NCBI GenBank assembly: GCA_030435675.1
Contig: CM059624.1
Location: 15,028,769-15,092,768 of the forward strand
Direction of reading: 5' to 3'
Length of the DNA stretch: 64,000 nt
Source: Steinernema hermaphroditum
Lineage: Eukaryota; Nematoda; Chromadorea; Rhabditida; Steinernematidae
In this document: one piece after another, positions 12,396-23,492 of the stretch
Position numbering within the stretch: the stretch's first letter is position 1
Layout: each line of letters starts with the position of its first letter
Program-made: the position numbers and the translations under genes
The notes under the pieces: generated by a model
Seen by the model: the letters and a program-made list of their open reading frames with translations, nothing else
Told to the model about the DNA's origin: nothing
The model's database searches: none

Positions 12396-15300
12396 TTAGT
12401 TTCGTTTAGCCGCTGCTACCATCTGCACGACTTTGAGATACAACGCCCAGTTCTTCTCTTTAATCGTTTTGGAAATTTTTTTGTTGGCTAGTATTTTCGT
12501 GAGGATCACAGTCGCCGGGCACTTCTGGCATCCCCGATTCGAGTCGTCGGCCATCTGCGCGCCGACAAATTCGTGCTGGGGCGTCTGAGAATCGGATCGT
12601 TGAGAGCGCCGGCTTCGAGTTGAGTGATTTTGTTCATGTTGATGTGAATTCCAGCCGTTTTGGCGTTCTTGCCAGTCGTCAACGTACTGAACTTCTTCTG
12701 CATTCGCGGCACGGTCGGGCTGTTCGGCCGTCGGCGTCTCGTAGCCGTCTTCCTCGCTGCACTCCTCCTCCGATCCCTGCGACTCCTCGCGCTCCGGCTC
12801 GCTTGACGAATCGTAGACGTCCTGAAGGTGAGGCGACCTCTGGAACTCGGTCATGTGACCACGATGATGACTCGGCACTCTTCTCTGCTGAGCTGTCGGG
12901 ATATGGCGCTCATCTAGGATGTGCCCGACTCGTTCGTCTGGGATATCGCCGAGTGGAAGGTCGGCGATCGTTGAAGGTGCTGGTGACGTCGACGGAATCG
13001 TCATAGATTCGGCAGGAGACGGTGGCCTCATAGGGAAATGCAGGGGAGGGCCTGATTGATGAGTGGCGTGGGAAGGAGCCGGATGGAAGTCGAACTCGGG
13101 TGTAGGCTCCCGGTACGGAGCCGACTTGAACGGAGCCACCCGGGGTTGGGGTGTTGGGAAGGGGGGAGGTTGGACTGGAGCAGCCTGGAATGGAGCTGTG
13201 CTTGCCATGGACATTGCCGTGGCAGCCCGGGAGAGGCTTGCTCTGGAGATCACTAGCGATTCACGGTCTTCTTCTTTGGGTGACGCGATACTGATGGAGT
13301 CGCGGATTTTGTAATTGAAGCGGGCAGGTCCTGATACCTAAAAACGACGAATTGTATGTCGAGAAAGGGCTGAGAGGGGTGGATTCTGATCACTGTAGAT
13401 CAGATATTTTAGTTCAAGAAGTTACTCACCGAAGGAGGATGATTGTCCTCATACATCGCGACCACCTTGAATCTGGTGACCGACATGTCAGAGGTATCCT
13501 CGGCAACCCATGCATGGATGGTCTTCTCCTTCTCGTCCTTCTTCTTGTCCTTCTTTTTCTTATCACCAGAATTCTTCGGCACCTCCTTCTTCACGACGAT
13601 TTTCTTGTTCGGATCAGAGACCATCGTGGCCAACGTGAGGCACGTGCAGATCTCGGGCATTTCGGCCGTTTGACTCAGACTGACCATTAGCACGGGACCG
13701 TCTTTGGTGTCCACGGAACGGACATCCTCGTCGGGGCGGCCGCGCCGCATCGACTTGACCACAAAGAAGATACCATCGCCAGCCTCGGTCTGGAAGTCGA
13801 CTCGGGTACCGGTGGGGAACCTTCCCCAGTCCCGTTCCTTTAAGTCGAATCGAATGTTTGCGTACCGCGGACAGTACACTTGTCGTCCGAACACAAGTCC
13901 GGGGAGTTCGGTTTTCGATGCCTGAAAGGGAGATTTCTTAAGATAGAAGAACATGGCAAAGCCCACCTCAAAGTACTCCGTTAAATGGCAAACCGCGTCT
14001 TGTACGCTTTCTTCGAGTTCCACGTCTGGGTCGACGATGAATGCGGGACCCACACTCTCCACCTTCGCGCCCAGTTCCAAAGGATAAGCTGGAGCGAGGG
14101 CCACTTTGTACTTCGCGTTATGACTCCCATCCATGAGACCTAGCACTTGGTATCGGTCGTACACCCAACCGAGGTGTCGATGCAGGGCGAAGCCTTGGTA
14201 CATCTTCGAGGAAGTGAGTTCCGCGTAGAACTGAAAGAAGGTAAAATGGAAATGAAATCTCTCGTGCTATGTACTAAAGACCCCCAGATATTCATGCATG
14301 CTTCCTTGGGAACAGAGTTGTAGGGTTCGGGTTTTCGGGTCGTTCAAAAACGAATGTTTCGTTAGTGAGAAAGGATAACATGCCTAAAGTGCCTTGCCTG
14401 TTTAGACAAACTGTTTAGACATGTCTGAAGAAAGTCTAGGACATATGCAAAGAGGATATAAGCTCGCTTCAATGCCAGATGTCATGTGAAAACATGAGTA
14501 CATCATATTTGCATGCTTACATTGTAGCTTGGTTCAGGAAATTGGTGGTCCGCATTCGGGTAGATTATAATTCTCATACCAGATACTCTTTAAGGAAACA
14601 TTACACTTGGGAATCATCGTTGAGAAACGAATGTTAGTGAGAAAGGATAACCTAGAGTGCTCATGGACCCTCGAAGTTTTACAGGAGTATACTCGGGGTG
14701 CTGCCAGTTTGCTTGTTATATTGGTCAAAATTTCATGCGCTATGTGCTCAGATAGTACTATTAGGGCGTCACTGACCTTTCCATTCTGCACTTCGACGGC
14801 TTCCACAGCCGTCACCTGGTCACCGTCTACCTCCGACACCAGTACTTCGTAATTGCTGACAATCTCCTTCTCCAGATAGCGCGAGAACACGGTATCACAC
14901 TTGACGACATATCCGGAAAGGTCCTCCACGGGGCGGAAGCCCACGTCGACGAGTATCCTTCTTCGTCTGATGAACATCTTGCTTCGCGAAAGGAAGACTC
15001 CCGACACGTTCTTCCGAACTTCCGTCTTCTCATCGAACTCCTCGCCGTCGTAGAACTTCTTTACGACCCGCTCCACTTGTGCTTCGTATTCGTCTTCCGA
15101 ATCGTACGGGTCGATCGGATTCCGCCGTTTTCCGAACTTTTTGCCCAGTTGTACCCATGGCTAAATGGTTGTTTTGATGTCCAAAAGTGTCAAGTGGGGG
15201 GCGGTTACCGCTCCGATGATGACGCGATCAGTCTCGATGTTGATGCCAATCACCTCGGCAACCTCGAACTTCAGCTGATCCTTCTGGCCGGTTCCCTGCG

Positions 15301-15848
15301 CGGCTGAGATGCTGACCCAGGCTTCGAAATCGACGCTAGCCATGAGACGATTGGAGAGGTCGCGGCTGATCTCGATATCGCCGAAGAGGTGACAGTAGCA
15401 CCGGACTTTCCCATCCACTTTCATCAAAGCACATGTGACCTTCTTCTGAAACGTGTGCGGTTCTTGAAGGCATTCTCCTCAGGCCGAAACTCACGTAGAC
15501 AAGGTTGTTGACGACCTTAGTGTCGGGGAAGTCACTGTCCTTCTTCTCCAGACGAGTGAATTCGGTGATCATGGCGTCGCTTACGGTCGCCACGAAGCGA
15601 ATCGACTCGCCCAGAGTCAGGCGCTCCTCCTTCTTCATGATCTGCCCCTTGGTCATGTTCGCGTCCGACGGGGCGAAAAGCGTTTGAGGCAGCTTGAATC
15701 GCTGGTTCTCTCTGTCGACGTACACGAGATGCACGTACTCGCTTTCATTTGGGTTGTTGTAGATGACGAACCCGACGAATTGCTTTTCGTTCTCGGGAGG
15801 CTGTTCGGGCTCCGGCGACTCCCGAGACCACCCGTATCCGAAGCTCAT
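12396..15848 (-). CDS. Unrecognised 890-aa protein with basic and proline-rich regions
   Basis: I do not recognise this family. Exons on the minus strand are 15848-15495, 15445-15209, 15160-14777, 14230-13967, 13921-13430 and 13337-12396, summing to 890 codons. The first half looks globular and beta-rich (FVGFVIYNNPNESEYVHLVY; VRCYCHLFGDIEISRDLS; PWVQLGKKFGKRRNP). The middle has another globular stretch (FALHRHLGWVYDRYQVLGLM), then a lysine-rich run near KKKKDKKKDEKEK. The C-terminal 310 residues are proline-rich, then acidic (EREESQGSEEECSEEDGYE), ending in a helix-like basic tail. No signal peptide or membrane segment is visible, so it is probably cytoplasmic or nuclear. The fourth intron (13966-13922, 45 nt) is in frame and could be retained. 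The stop is under 100 bases from the spermidine synthase remnant on the same strand. Confidence 0.8.
14318..14346 (+). repeat. Solo terminus of the CAGAGTTGT element family
   Basis: Within the third intron of the 890-aa gene, CAGAGTTGT is followed by AGGGTTCGGGTTTTCGGGTC, almost the same as the left end of the element at 22444. No matching right end is visible nearby, so this is a truncated copy. Confidence 0.6.
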
Positions 15849-17347
15849 CTGTAATCTGTAAGTGAGTGGTGATCAGGAGAAGAAAACACGGGATCGTGTG
15901 AGATAGGGCCACACGCAGTTAAATGCCTTAAAATGGTATATTGCTACGCTCCGAAGCTGTAAATAGGAACGAGCCTAGATCCCTTTCAGAAGCTCTCAGA
16001 AGCTCGAAAAGGCACGTTCCCTTCTCTTCTTTCTTCTCGTTTAGTCGTGCAAATCCAACTCTCATCTGCTAGATTTCGAGGAACATATTCAGGAGGAAAA
16101 ACGAGTAATCTCATAAAGGTCGCTATTCTAAAGGTTCTCGCTTTTTGTAATCATTCAAATTGAAATTGAACGAATTGAACTGTAAAGCTGCGAAATTTGT
16201 TTCAGGAGATACCTGGACATTTTAGATACATCTAACCCACAAGCGGCCTTATCTAAGGTAAAGTAAACCCATGGTGGACAGAAGGATCAGTATAAAGGCG
16301 CGAGTGAAAAGCTGAAGAAGACCGAGTGCTGACTGCATGTAGAAATCGCGAGCATTGGAATAATCGATGCGAAGCAGCTGCGACCATTTTCCACGTGAGT
16401 CGAAAAGGAAGCGCGCCACGCACGGGAGACCGTGAAGACGCTGACATGACGAATTCTAAACTATAAACACCAAGCATGACGAGTTTGAGATTGGTGCGAA
16501 ATTGGGGTGCGCCATGTTGAATCGTAAGTAAACTGAAGCTCCAGCTTTGCGCCGCCACCTGGGAAACGTATAAGTCAGTCGCGGCGCTAAAGGAAGGGCG
16601 TCCTTTGTGTGAGAGGAAAAACGAGGGACGCCCTGAGTGCCATCCGTTGCGAACGAGGATCTATGACCGTCTTGGGACTGGCCTGAATTCCGCACGAACG
16701 ACTACGGTACGTGCCGGAGTTGAACTTGCGTTACACATAAGATTTAATATTCGCGTTTTTTGAAATTTCGCTTTACAAAGTGAAATCTAATCCACGAGCG
16801 AATCTAATCGTAAATGGAGCGCACCCAGAAGCAAATGGAGAGAAGAATTAGACTTATTGATATAGTGTGTAACGAGGAAATCCGGCGAAGATATGTCGGT
16901 CACGGGTGCAGATAAAAAGAGAAAGAAATAATGAGGCAATCAATGCCATCCTTCCGGATGAACGTGTGAGGTTTATAGCGAAAATTGGCGTTCTTTGTGT
17001 TCTTTGATCATGTTAGCACCGAAACTGAAACGCCGAAAAATAACTACTGGATACGAACAGGAAGGTCGACCGATACCTGCGCACTGGCCAGCTTGACAGT
17101 GTGAAGCACGCAATCCAGTTCGAAAAAACCTAATCATGAAGGATTAAATCCAAGAGCTTAACTGGGAAGTTCTTCCACATCCGTATTTATTTTTTCCGTA
17201 TTCTCCAGACTATCATCTCCTTCACCCGCTATCACACGCTACCGTGTCGTTAACTCCACGATACCTGTGCCATCGATACCTGTCCCCAACTCATTATCTA
17301 CGTTTATGCATTTCGTTGTTTATATCAGCAGCGTCCTTATTTGTCCA
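15849..17347. other. Intergenic region, no confident gene
   Basis: The first few hundred bases should hold the promoter of the 890-aa minus-strand gene. Open frames around 16250-16700 on the minus strand have no splice support, no recognisable domain and no paralogue in the window, so I leave them out. Confidence 0.5.
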
Positions 17348-17953
17348 TCAACCAGTGTAGAATAGATACGGGGTCGAAGGGGAGGTCCTTGGAGAAGAGG
17401 CCGCAAAATGGTCTTCCTGGACATGGGGAAGTTTCGCCAAAAAATGATGACAGTACTCGGCGATCAATTCTACCATATCGGATATGTCAGCACTCCTCCA
17501 AGCCCTAAAATTACAATTCTCAAAAAGAATATCAAAGAAGAAAGCGTACTTATTAGAAACTTCTTGAAGATATTCTCACACACACTCTCATAACTTTTCA
17601 TCTGCGCTTCAGTATGGTTCACCAGAAGAAAGGAGGCCAGATCAGGAGAAGCGTACTGACCCTCTTCGAAAAGACCGTACCCGAACACTGGCCAACAGTT
17701 GCCCGTTCTTTTGGCATAGACTCCTCCACGACAGTTGAGCTGAGCACAGATGTGCATGCAGCCCGCAAGGGACGATGCCTTTTTCATATCATTCTTGTTG
17801 GCATATAGTTTTATCCTTCTGGACACCATGAAAGTTAAAGTACGTGGATGTACCTGCATTCAGGTGTAAAATAGGATGATACAATGAGATACGAACCTGT
17901 TGACAAAGAAGAAGAATGACCAAAAAGAGTGGAACGCTTGGTAGAATGAGCAT
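17348..17953 (-). CDS. Secreted PAN/apple-like cysteine-rich protein
   Basis: Exons on the minus strand are 17953-17897, 17853-17561 and 17504-17348, giving 168 aa. Exon 1 encodes only a signal peptide (MLILPSVPLFLVILLLCQQ). Exon 2 carries the family core: C-x3-C-x4-C followed by RGGVY, a later cysteine, a hydrophobic ASFLLV strand, and a final cysteine before FKK. Exon 3 is a short polar tail. The pattern matches five genes between 52.5 and 62.7 kb, so this is a detached member of that family. The fold resembles the PAN/apple type by cysteine spacing only. The ligand is unknown; secretion is inferred from the signal peptide. Confidence 0.75.
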
Positions 17954-18406
17954 TTTGATATTTGAATAAGGCAACTATGGGCGCGATTACCATTGTAGCT
18001 CATTTAAATTCATGGTTGCCTAGCTGTGGCCTCTCTTGCTCATGGAAGTCCAGTCTGAGGGCAACTTTGATAGTTCTGTGGCAGCTATGTTTTTTTGAAT
18101 GAGTGCCCTTTCCAGAATAGGGACATCGGTTTTTTTTCAAAGGAGATTGTAAAAGACTGAAGCTGTTAATATGAGCAGTGTGCTGCGACACTCCGTTTGC
18201 TGAGATTCATCGTTTGCGCCTCTGTCGGAATCAGCCTCTCCAGTGCCCGCGCAAATTAATGGGATCGGTGCCTTAAGCTCGGACATGGTGTCCAGTGCCG
18301 AGGAACGAAGATAAGCGATGACTACGGTGTGATATTTATCTTCTTTGTGCATCATTATATGCCATAATATGCCAGTATACTTACTTACTTACTTTATTTC
18401 GTGAAT

Positions 18407-18445
18407 CCAAGGCATTGCGCCTTGCACGACACCGGAAATAGACAA
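18407..18445 (-). other. Short hairpin shared with an F-box-like pseudogene 3' end
   Basis: AAGGC-ATTGC-GCCTT can form a five-pair stem and is followed on the plus strand by GCACGACACC. Nearly the same hairpin and flank lie at 57744-57778, at the 3' end of an F-box-like pseudogene. Here it lies just past the stop of the small pseudogene ending at 18455, read from the minus strand. It may be a 3' UTR processing or stability element, or part of a dispersed repeat. Confidence 0.45.
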
Positions 18446-18454
18446 CAGAGGATA

Positions 18455-18736
18455 TCACTTTGCAGCCAGCTTCATCCCTGGTGTGGTGTAGTCGTCGAAC
18501 CGGTCGTAGACGGCGCGCTTCATGGGGCATCTGCGAATCGGCGAAAATCCAGAAACGGTGACGGAATATTTCTTTTCGGGGCGTTTGCGGCACAGAGGAG
18601 GCTTCTGAGCTCGCATCTGCTTCGGAGAGATGATTCCGTGGTCCGGGTGTTGCGTCTTCGCTGGTGGTGGCGTCCTCAGAGCGTCGGCGACCTTCGGGAT
18701 GACTTCTCACGCAGCTGGATTCCTGGCGTCGGACAT
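18455..18736 (-). pseudogene. Small 93-residue frame interrupted by one TGA
   Basis: From an ATG at 18736 the minus strand reads MSDARNPAA, then TGA, then a further 83 codons without stops, rich in proline, lysine and arginine (DALRTPPPAKTQ; KKYSVTVSGFSPIRRCPMKR; YDRFDDYTTPGMKLAAK), to a stop at 18455. The single TGA could come from a CGA codon by one transition. It could also overlap a GTGAG donor, but no acceptor restores the frame. About 45 bases just upstream of the ATG recur near 58730. Function unknown. Confidence 0.45.
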
Positions 18737-19388
18737 CTTGTTATCAGCGGTGGTGGGACTACGGCTTCCGGGTGTCCCAATTCCCTCTGGAAGCCGGAAA
18801 ACTCACAGATGCCATAGGGTTTGCCATCAGACCAACCAGACGCTCAAAGAGCGACCGGAGGGACCGACCGCTCACCACCGTGACACGAGTGAGACTTGTA
18901 TGCCAGTATAACCTAAGTAAAACTCGGTAATGCGAACTCTAATAGCCGTATTCTGGCCATTTTGAGAAGAATTTATAAAACTCCAAAGAATTTACTGGGT
19001 TTCATGGACAAAAGAGTCAAAATGATCTCATCCGCTTATCAAAATTTTGATTCTCAGAGAAGCGTTACTTTCTTACTTGTACGAACAGTTCAAAAACAGG
19101 CGATGGACACTGGTACACAACTGGACACCCGCTCACGAAGCCAAATCAAACATGAACCTCTGCAACGATCGAATCCCAGACTTTTGAGCAAAAGATTGTT
19201 AGTTATGCTCGAAATCAGGCAGAAACAACTCGATATTCGAGGAAAAAAGAGAAAAAAGTAATCAAAAAATGGTGAAACTAGGGCGATGGGATGGTCCCAA
19301 AATGAATTGCCTGACGCGGCAAGTAAATTTGTCTCGGTGTCAAATCGTTCTGTGGCCGTGTTCTGTTCCCTCCCCGGGAGCTTCCCAC
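18737..19388. other. No gene recognised
   Basis: A short stretch near 18750-18790 is repeated near 58730-58775 and belongs to the same dispersed unit as the small pseudogene. The remainder shows no conserved frame. Confidence 0.4.
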
Positions 19389-19522
19389 CAGGGATGTGCG
19401 GAATTCCGTTTCCGTTTCCGCAAAACGGGAATTTCCGCGCTTTTTGGCGATTTCCGTTTCCGTTTGGAAGGACCCTAAATTTCCGTTTCCGTTTTGCAAA
19501 ATTTAATTTCCGCACATCTCTG
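19389..19522. mobile_element. 134-bp inverted-repeat element of TTTCCG repeats with 8-bp target duplication
   Basis: The ends are CAGGGATGTGCGGAA and, reversed, CAGAGATGTGCGGAA. The interior is made of short TTTCCG and GGAAA motifs. The flanks CTTCCCAC (19381-19388) and TTTCCCAC (19523-19530) differ at one base, as expected for an 8-bp target-site duplication of the hAT type. No coding capacity. Confidence 0.75.
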
Positions 19523-20147
19523 TTTCCCACCCTTCCCAGTTGCTTCCTATTTGCTTCCCGGTCCTCCCACCTACATGTGGCTGGGAAGCGGACTTCCCAG
19601 TCACCGTTTTGGATGTTTTTTTGACGTCAAAACTTTGTGACACACTATTTTATCGTGTTTTTAACGTTCTACAGCCTTTTCCATGCAAATTTAACAGCTT
19701 GAGCTAGTTGTTACAGGCTGGGTGCAACGGCCGGCAACGGCAGGACGTCTTAAAACGAATGTTTAAGGAACGAACCGATGCCTTTCTCCTACAAAACGTG
19801 AAAAGATAATGTTTATGCTCAGCTCCAAACATCAAACCCCTCCTTGTCGTCATTATTTATCATCACAGTTTGCATCCAATTGAATCACACCCGTCTTTGC
19901 CGCGGACAGATAACAAACATAAGTGCGGACCAGAAGGTGCTCTTCGCAACAGATTAGTCGGCGTCTTCTTAAGCGAGGTCACGATTTTGGGCAAATCGTC
20001 ACATGGCGATGTGAGACTATTCAAGAAAGTTGTTGATTTCGTATGCGTCTGTGGAGACCAGAGATGGGCAGGAACAGATCGGATCAGATCGGCTAGCCGT
20101 TCAACCGAACCGTTGCCCAACCGTTGCCCTACATTAACTAATGTAGA
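19523..20147. other. No gene recognised
   Basis: No spliced gene is visible. A CAGAGATGGGCAGG sequence near 20062 resembles the ends of the local inverted-repeat elements, but I found no partner end, so it is probably a fragment. Confidence 0.4.
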
Positions 20148-20304
20148 GTTCATAAGGTACCCGTCCCCGTCGCCGTTTTGTGTTCACATGGCAACGTCAC
20201 CGCTGCCGCTTTCGATGCTTATTCACAAGGTCACCGTCCTCACCACCCTCGCCGTTTCGTGTTGGCATGGCAACGGCGACCGCGGCGACGGGTACCTTAT
20301 GAAC
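20148..20304. repeat. 157-bp GC-rich foldback element
   Basis: GTTCATAAGGTACCCGTC opens the element and its reverse complement closes it. Inside are further inverted pairs built on GTCGCCG and CATGGCAACG. It has no coding potential and would form a strong hairpin in single strands. Confidence 0.65.
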
Positions 20305-20735
20305 ACATTATAAAAGAAGGATTTTCAGCTATTTCTGATCATTCCACCAGCGAAAATGTGTTTTGCTGCATAACCCGTGAATGCTTATAGCCCCAACATA
20401 ACGATATTTCGCAATTGCCAGGGCCATTTACATTCGTACTTCTTGTTCCTCTCCGACCGAATAAGCGCCGTTATAATCAAGGAGGCTCCAAAAGCTGTCC
20501 TAGCAGGTCTGTTTTCGCCAAAATGGCGCGCAAATCATCACTGTAAGCGCGCGCTTTTTTGTCACATTTTCGCACTTGTGATTCGGTCTTCAACTGCCGC
20601 ATAAAGGTAGCATGTTAGGTTCTCGGTCAGTGGTCAGACCACGTCCAAAGTGTGATTATGTCCCGCGATGTCGACAAGTATGGCTTTTGATATGTGTACG
20701 TCCATTTCAGTTAGTGCACGCACCGTTTCGCAAGA

Positions 20736-21366
20736 ATGGCGTCTCCCTTCAAGCGTGAATTCTCGACTTCAGAACTCGAATCTCCTCTCAATGATGACTC
20801 TATGGCCGAGCGTGATACAGAAGCGGGTGGCCAAGAGAGCGGACCTGAGGAGGTAAGTCATCTCCTCGTGAAGACATCTCATTTTGGAAATTAGCCAGCG
20901 GAGAACCTCAGTGGACGGGGTGTGGATCCTAGCGACGATGAGTATGATAGTTCAGGAGACGAGTATGCCCAGGAGTACTGTGATGCATATACCGAGGTTC
21001 TAGACCTCAGAGAAAAGGCTAGGAACGCTAGGGAAAGGTCAAACATGATGGTAAGCTAGTGCCTGTTGATGATATCCAGAAATTGAATTTTAGTCCGAAG
21101 AGGAGACTGGTCATATGCCTCGCCAGGATGAGCTCGATCCAACAAATAACTCTATGACCCAGTTTGATACAGAAGCGGATGGTCAACAGATCGAACCTGA
21201 GGAGGTAAGCCATCTCCTAGTGAAGACATCTCATTTTGGAATTTAGCCAGCGGAGAGCGAGTATGATAGTTCAGGAGATGAGTACTCCCAGGAGTACTGT
21301 GATGCATATACAGAGGTTCTAGACCTCAGAGAGATGGCATGGAACGCAGCGAAAAAAGCGAACTAA
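20736..21366 (+). CDS. Small acidic protein made by duplication of an exon pair
   Basis: Function unknown. Four short exons, 20736-20852, 20895-21050, 21094-21204 and 21247-21366, join in phase 0 to give 167 aa. Exons 1 and 3 end with the same segment (DTEA, then PEE); exons 2 and 4 share YDSSGDEY, then QEYCDAYTEVLDLRE. The introns after exons 1 and 3 are also nearly identical (GTAAGYCATCTCCT, then CATTTTGGA), so the whole exon-intron-exon unit was duplicated recently. The protein is rich in Glu, Asp and Ser, has one cysteine per repeat, and lacks a signal peptide; it is probably intrinsically disordered and nuclear or cytoplasmic. A ttttgg-rich 3' end with AATAAA follows near 21430. No paralogue elsewhere in the window. 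Confidence 0.78.
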
Positions 21367-22443
21367 GGTTTTCCGAACTGAACCATATTTGGACTTTTAG
21401 TCTGAGTTTTACTTTTACAACTCATGTTAATAAATCGTTTAAAATGTCCCATTTTCAAGGATCTTGTACAACTGATCCCGAAATCGGGATTCCCGATGAT
21501 CTGAAGATGATCCAATGGCAATTGACCCAATGCATAAGTGATCCCTAGTACAAAGCGCCAGCTTGCAGCTACACAGCTCCGCTGCTGGATAATTATGACG
21601 GACAGCCGTCACACAATCCTGCGCTCCCGCACCAAAAGTGTTCTCATCTCCACGATATCTTGACTGTGTCGGCTTGCCCCGCGTAAATCAATCCCACGTA
21701 ATGGAGTTTATAGGAATCATAGGAATCATAGTAGTCGATCTCTTCTAAAAATATAATCAAAACTAGCCTGGTTTAAGCTGCGCGACAGGTTAACTTCTGT
21801 CGAAGAACTTATGTAAATGTGGCGTAAAAACACACAAAGAAACACTTCTACAGGCCCGCCTCACACCTCCCCTGCCCCCACAGGCGAATCGTGTGGAGAC
21901 CCACCAACCGCTCTTCCAATTTCGATTTCACCAGCTGATCCAAATTTTGAAGTTGTTCTGTTAATTTCTCGAGATTTAAGGCGAATTTCAAAAATCCACG
22001 ACCACGCCGTTCAGCAGAATTTATTCAGCTTCCGATTGATATCAGATTCACGCGGAACAAACGAAAATCCAGAGAGGAGTAGGAGTGGGAATCTTTTTTA
22101 ACATTTTTTATCTTTTTTTTCTAAGTTTAGTGAAGAAAATCGAAAAAATCGCACATTCTCCATTTTTTTGCTCTTCAAGATGATACCAAGCACGCATCTG
22201 CGAGATTTTTCTGGGAATTTATATCGAATTTTTATCGAAAAACCACAAAATCGGGCCTATCTCGGGCTCCTGACGTTGCAGCACAGCGGGTGAAGTAGGA
22301 ACCATCAGTTGTTAAGTTAGACCACGACAAATCCAGCGCAAATCTTAGCTTGTCAGCTTCGATCAACTTCTCAGTCCAATCGAGAAACTTTCAAACCTTC
22401 GCTCCAACGTCGCGGCATTTTTTTTTTGTGACTCACTCATGAC
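21367..22443. other. Repeat-bearing intergenic region without a gene
   Basis: It holds the 3' end of the acidic gene, one copy of a dispersed repeat (21781-21945) and AT-rich sequence. No spliced gene is visible. Confidence 0.45.
21781..21945 (+). repeat. Dispersed repeat, copy 1
   Basis: This stretch matches 45682-45840 in reverse orientation over about 160 bases. Shared landmarks are GGTTAACTTCTGTCGAAGA, ATGTGGCGTAAAAACACA, AAACACTTCTACAGGC and GAGACCCACCAACCGCTC. It has no intact gene; it looks like a piece of an old interspersed element. Confidence 0.7.
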
Positions 22444-22448
22444 CAGAG

Positions 22449-22742
22449 TTGTCGGGTTCGGGTTTTCGGGTCGGGTTTTTCGGGTTTTCGGGTCGGGTTT
22501 GGGTGTCGGTTTCGGTTTTTCGGGTCGGGTACCCGAACGCTTCGGTTTCGGTTTCGGGTTCGGTTTCGGGTACCCGAAAATTTCGGTTTCGGTTTCGGGT
22601 TCGGTTTCGGGTACCCGAAAATTTCGGGTTCGGGTTCGGTTTCGGTTTCGGGTACCCGAAAGTTTAGGTTTCGGGTTCGGGTTCGGTTTCGGGTACCCGA
22701 AAATTTCGGTTTCGGGTTCGGTTTCGGGTCGGGTACCCGAAC
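22449..22742 (+). repeat. Degenerate TTCGGG array, left
   Basis: Tandem TTCGGG and TTTCGG hexamers are punctuated about every 50-60 bases by the palindrome TTTCGGGTACCCGAAA. The G-rich strand is the plus strand. Confidence 0.85.
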
Positions 22743-23171
22743 TTCCCGGTTGGATTTCCCTGATTTTCGGTGTTTTGGAACTGTCGAACCGCGATTTTAT
22801 TTTTTCAAACCCCATAAAGCGATCAGTCACAGCGCGGCGAGACCCAGAACCTATATTAGCGCTTTGAGATATCGAGATCTCCAGAAAAAGTAGGATATTT
22901 CGTACGTTCGGTCGCCGTTTTGATCGTGCTAGTGCAAACTTTGGGCGTAAGCGTGGCGCCACAACGGTACCGAAGTGTCGGTCTGCGCTTATGACGTGAA
23001 CATGAGTGGGATGCACCGACGACAAGTTCATTAACTTCGTAACCTTTGTAGACAGTTTGACGTCCACCTTTTCTGAGAGTTTCACGTTGATAGACAGTTT
23101 AGTTTTAAACTGAAGGACGCACGAAAAGGACTGCGGGAAAAAAGGAAAAAAAATGTCCCCAACTTCAAAAA

Positions 23172-23492
23172 CAACTTCGGGTTTTCGGTTTCGGTTTCGG
23201 GTTCGGTTTCGGGTACCCGAAAGTTTCGGTTTCGGTTTCGGTTTTTTCGGGTTCGGTTTCGGTTTCGGGTACCCGAAAATTTCGGTTTCGGTTTCGGGTT
23301 CGGTTTCGGGTACCCGAAAATTTCGGTTTCGGTTTCGGGTTCGGTTTCGGGTACCCGAAAATTTCGGTTTCGGGTTCGGTTTCGGTTTCGGGTACCCGAA
23401 AATTTCGGTTTCGGGTTCGGTTTCGGTTTCGGGTACCCGAAAGTTTCGGTTTCGGGTTCGGGTTCGGTTTCGGGTACCCGAACTTTCGGGTA
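23172..23492 (+). repeat. Degenerate TTCGGG array, right
   Basis: Same units and same orientation as the left array, with six full TTCGGGTACCCGAA palindromes. Direct rather than inverted orientation of the two arrays is unusual inside an inverted-repeat element. Confidence 0.85.

Noticed and set aside
12996..13314. Plus-strand frames antisense to the proline-rich exon
   Set aside because: They mirror the real minus-strand exon, which joins in frame with five others.
16253..16695. Minus-strand frames of about 80-100 codons
   Set aside because: No splice support, domain or paralogue; overlapping frames are equally open.
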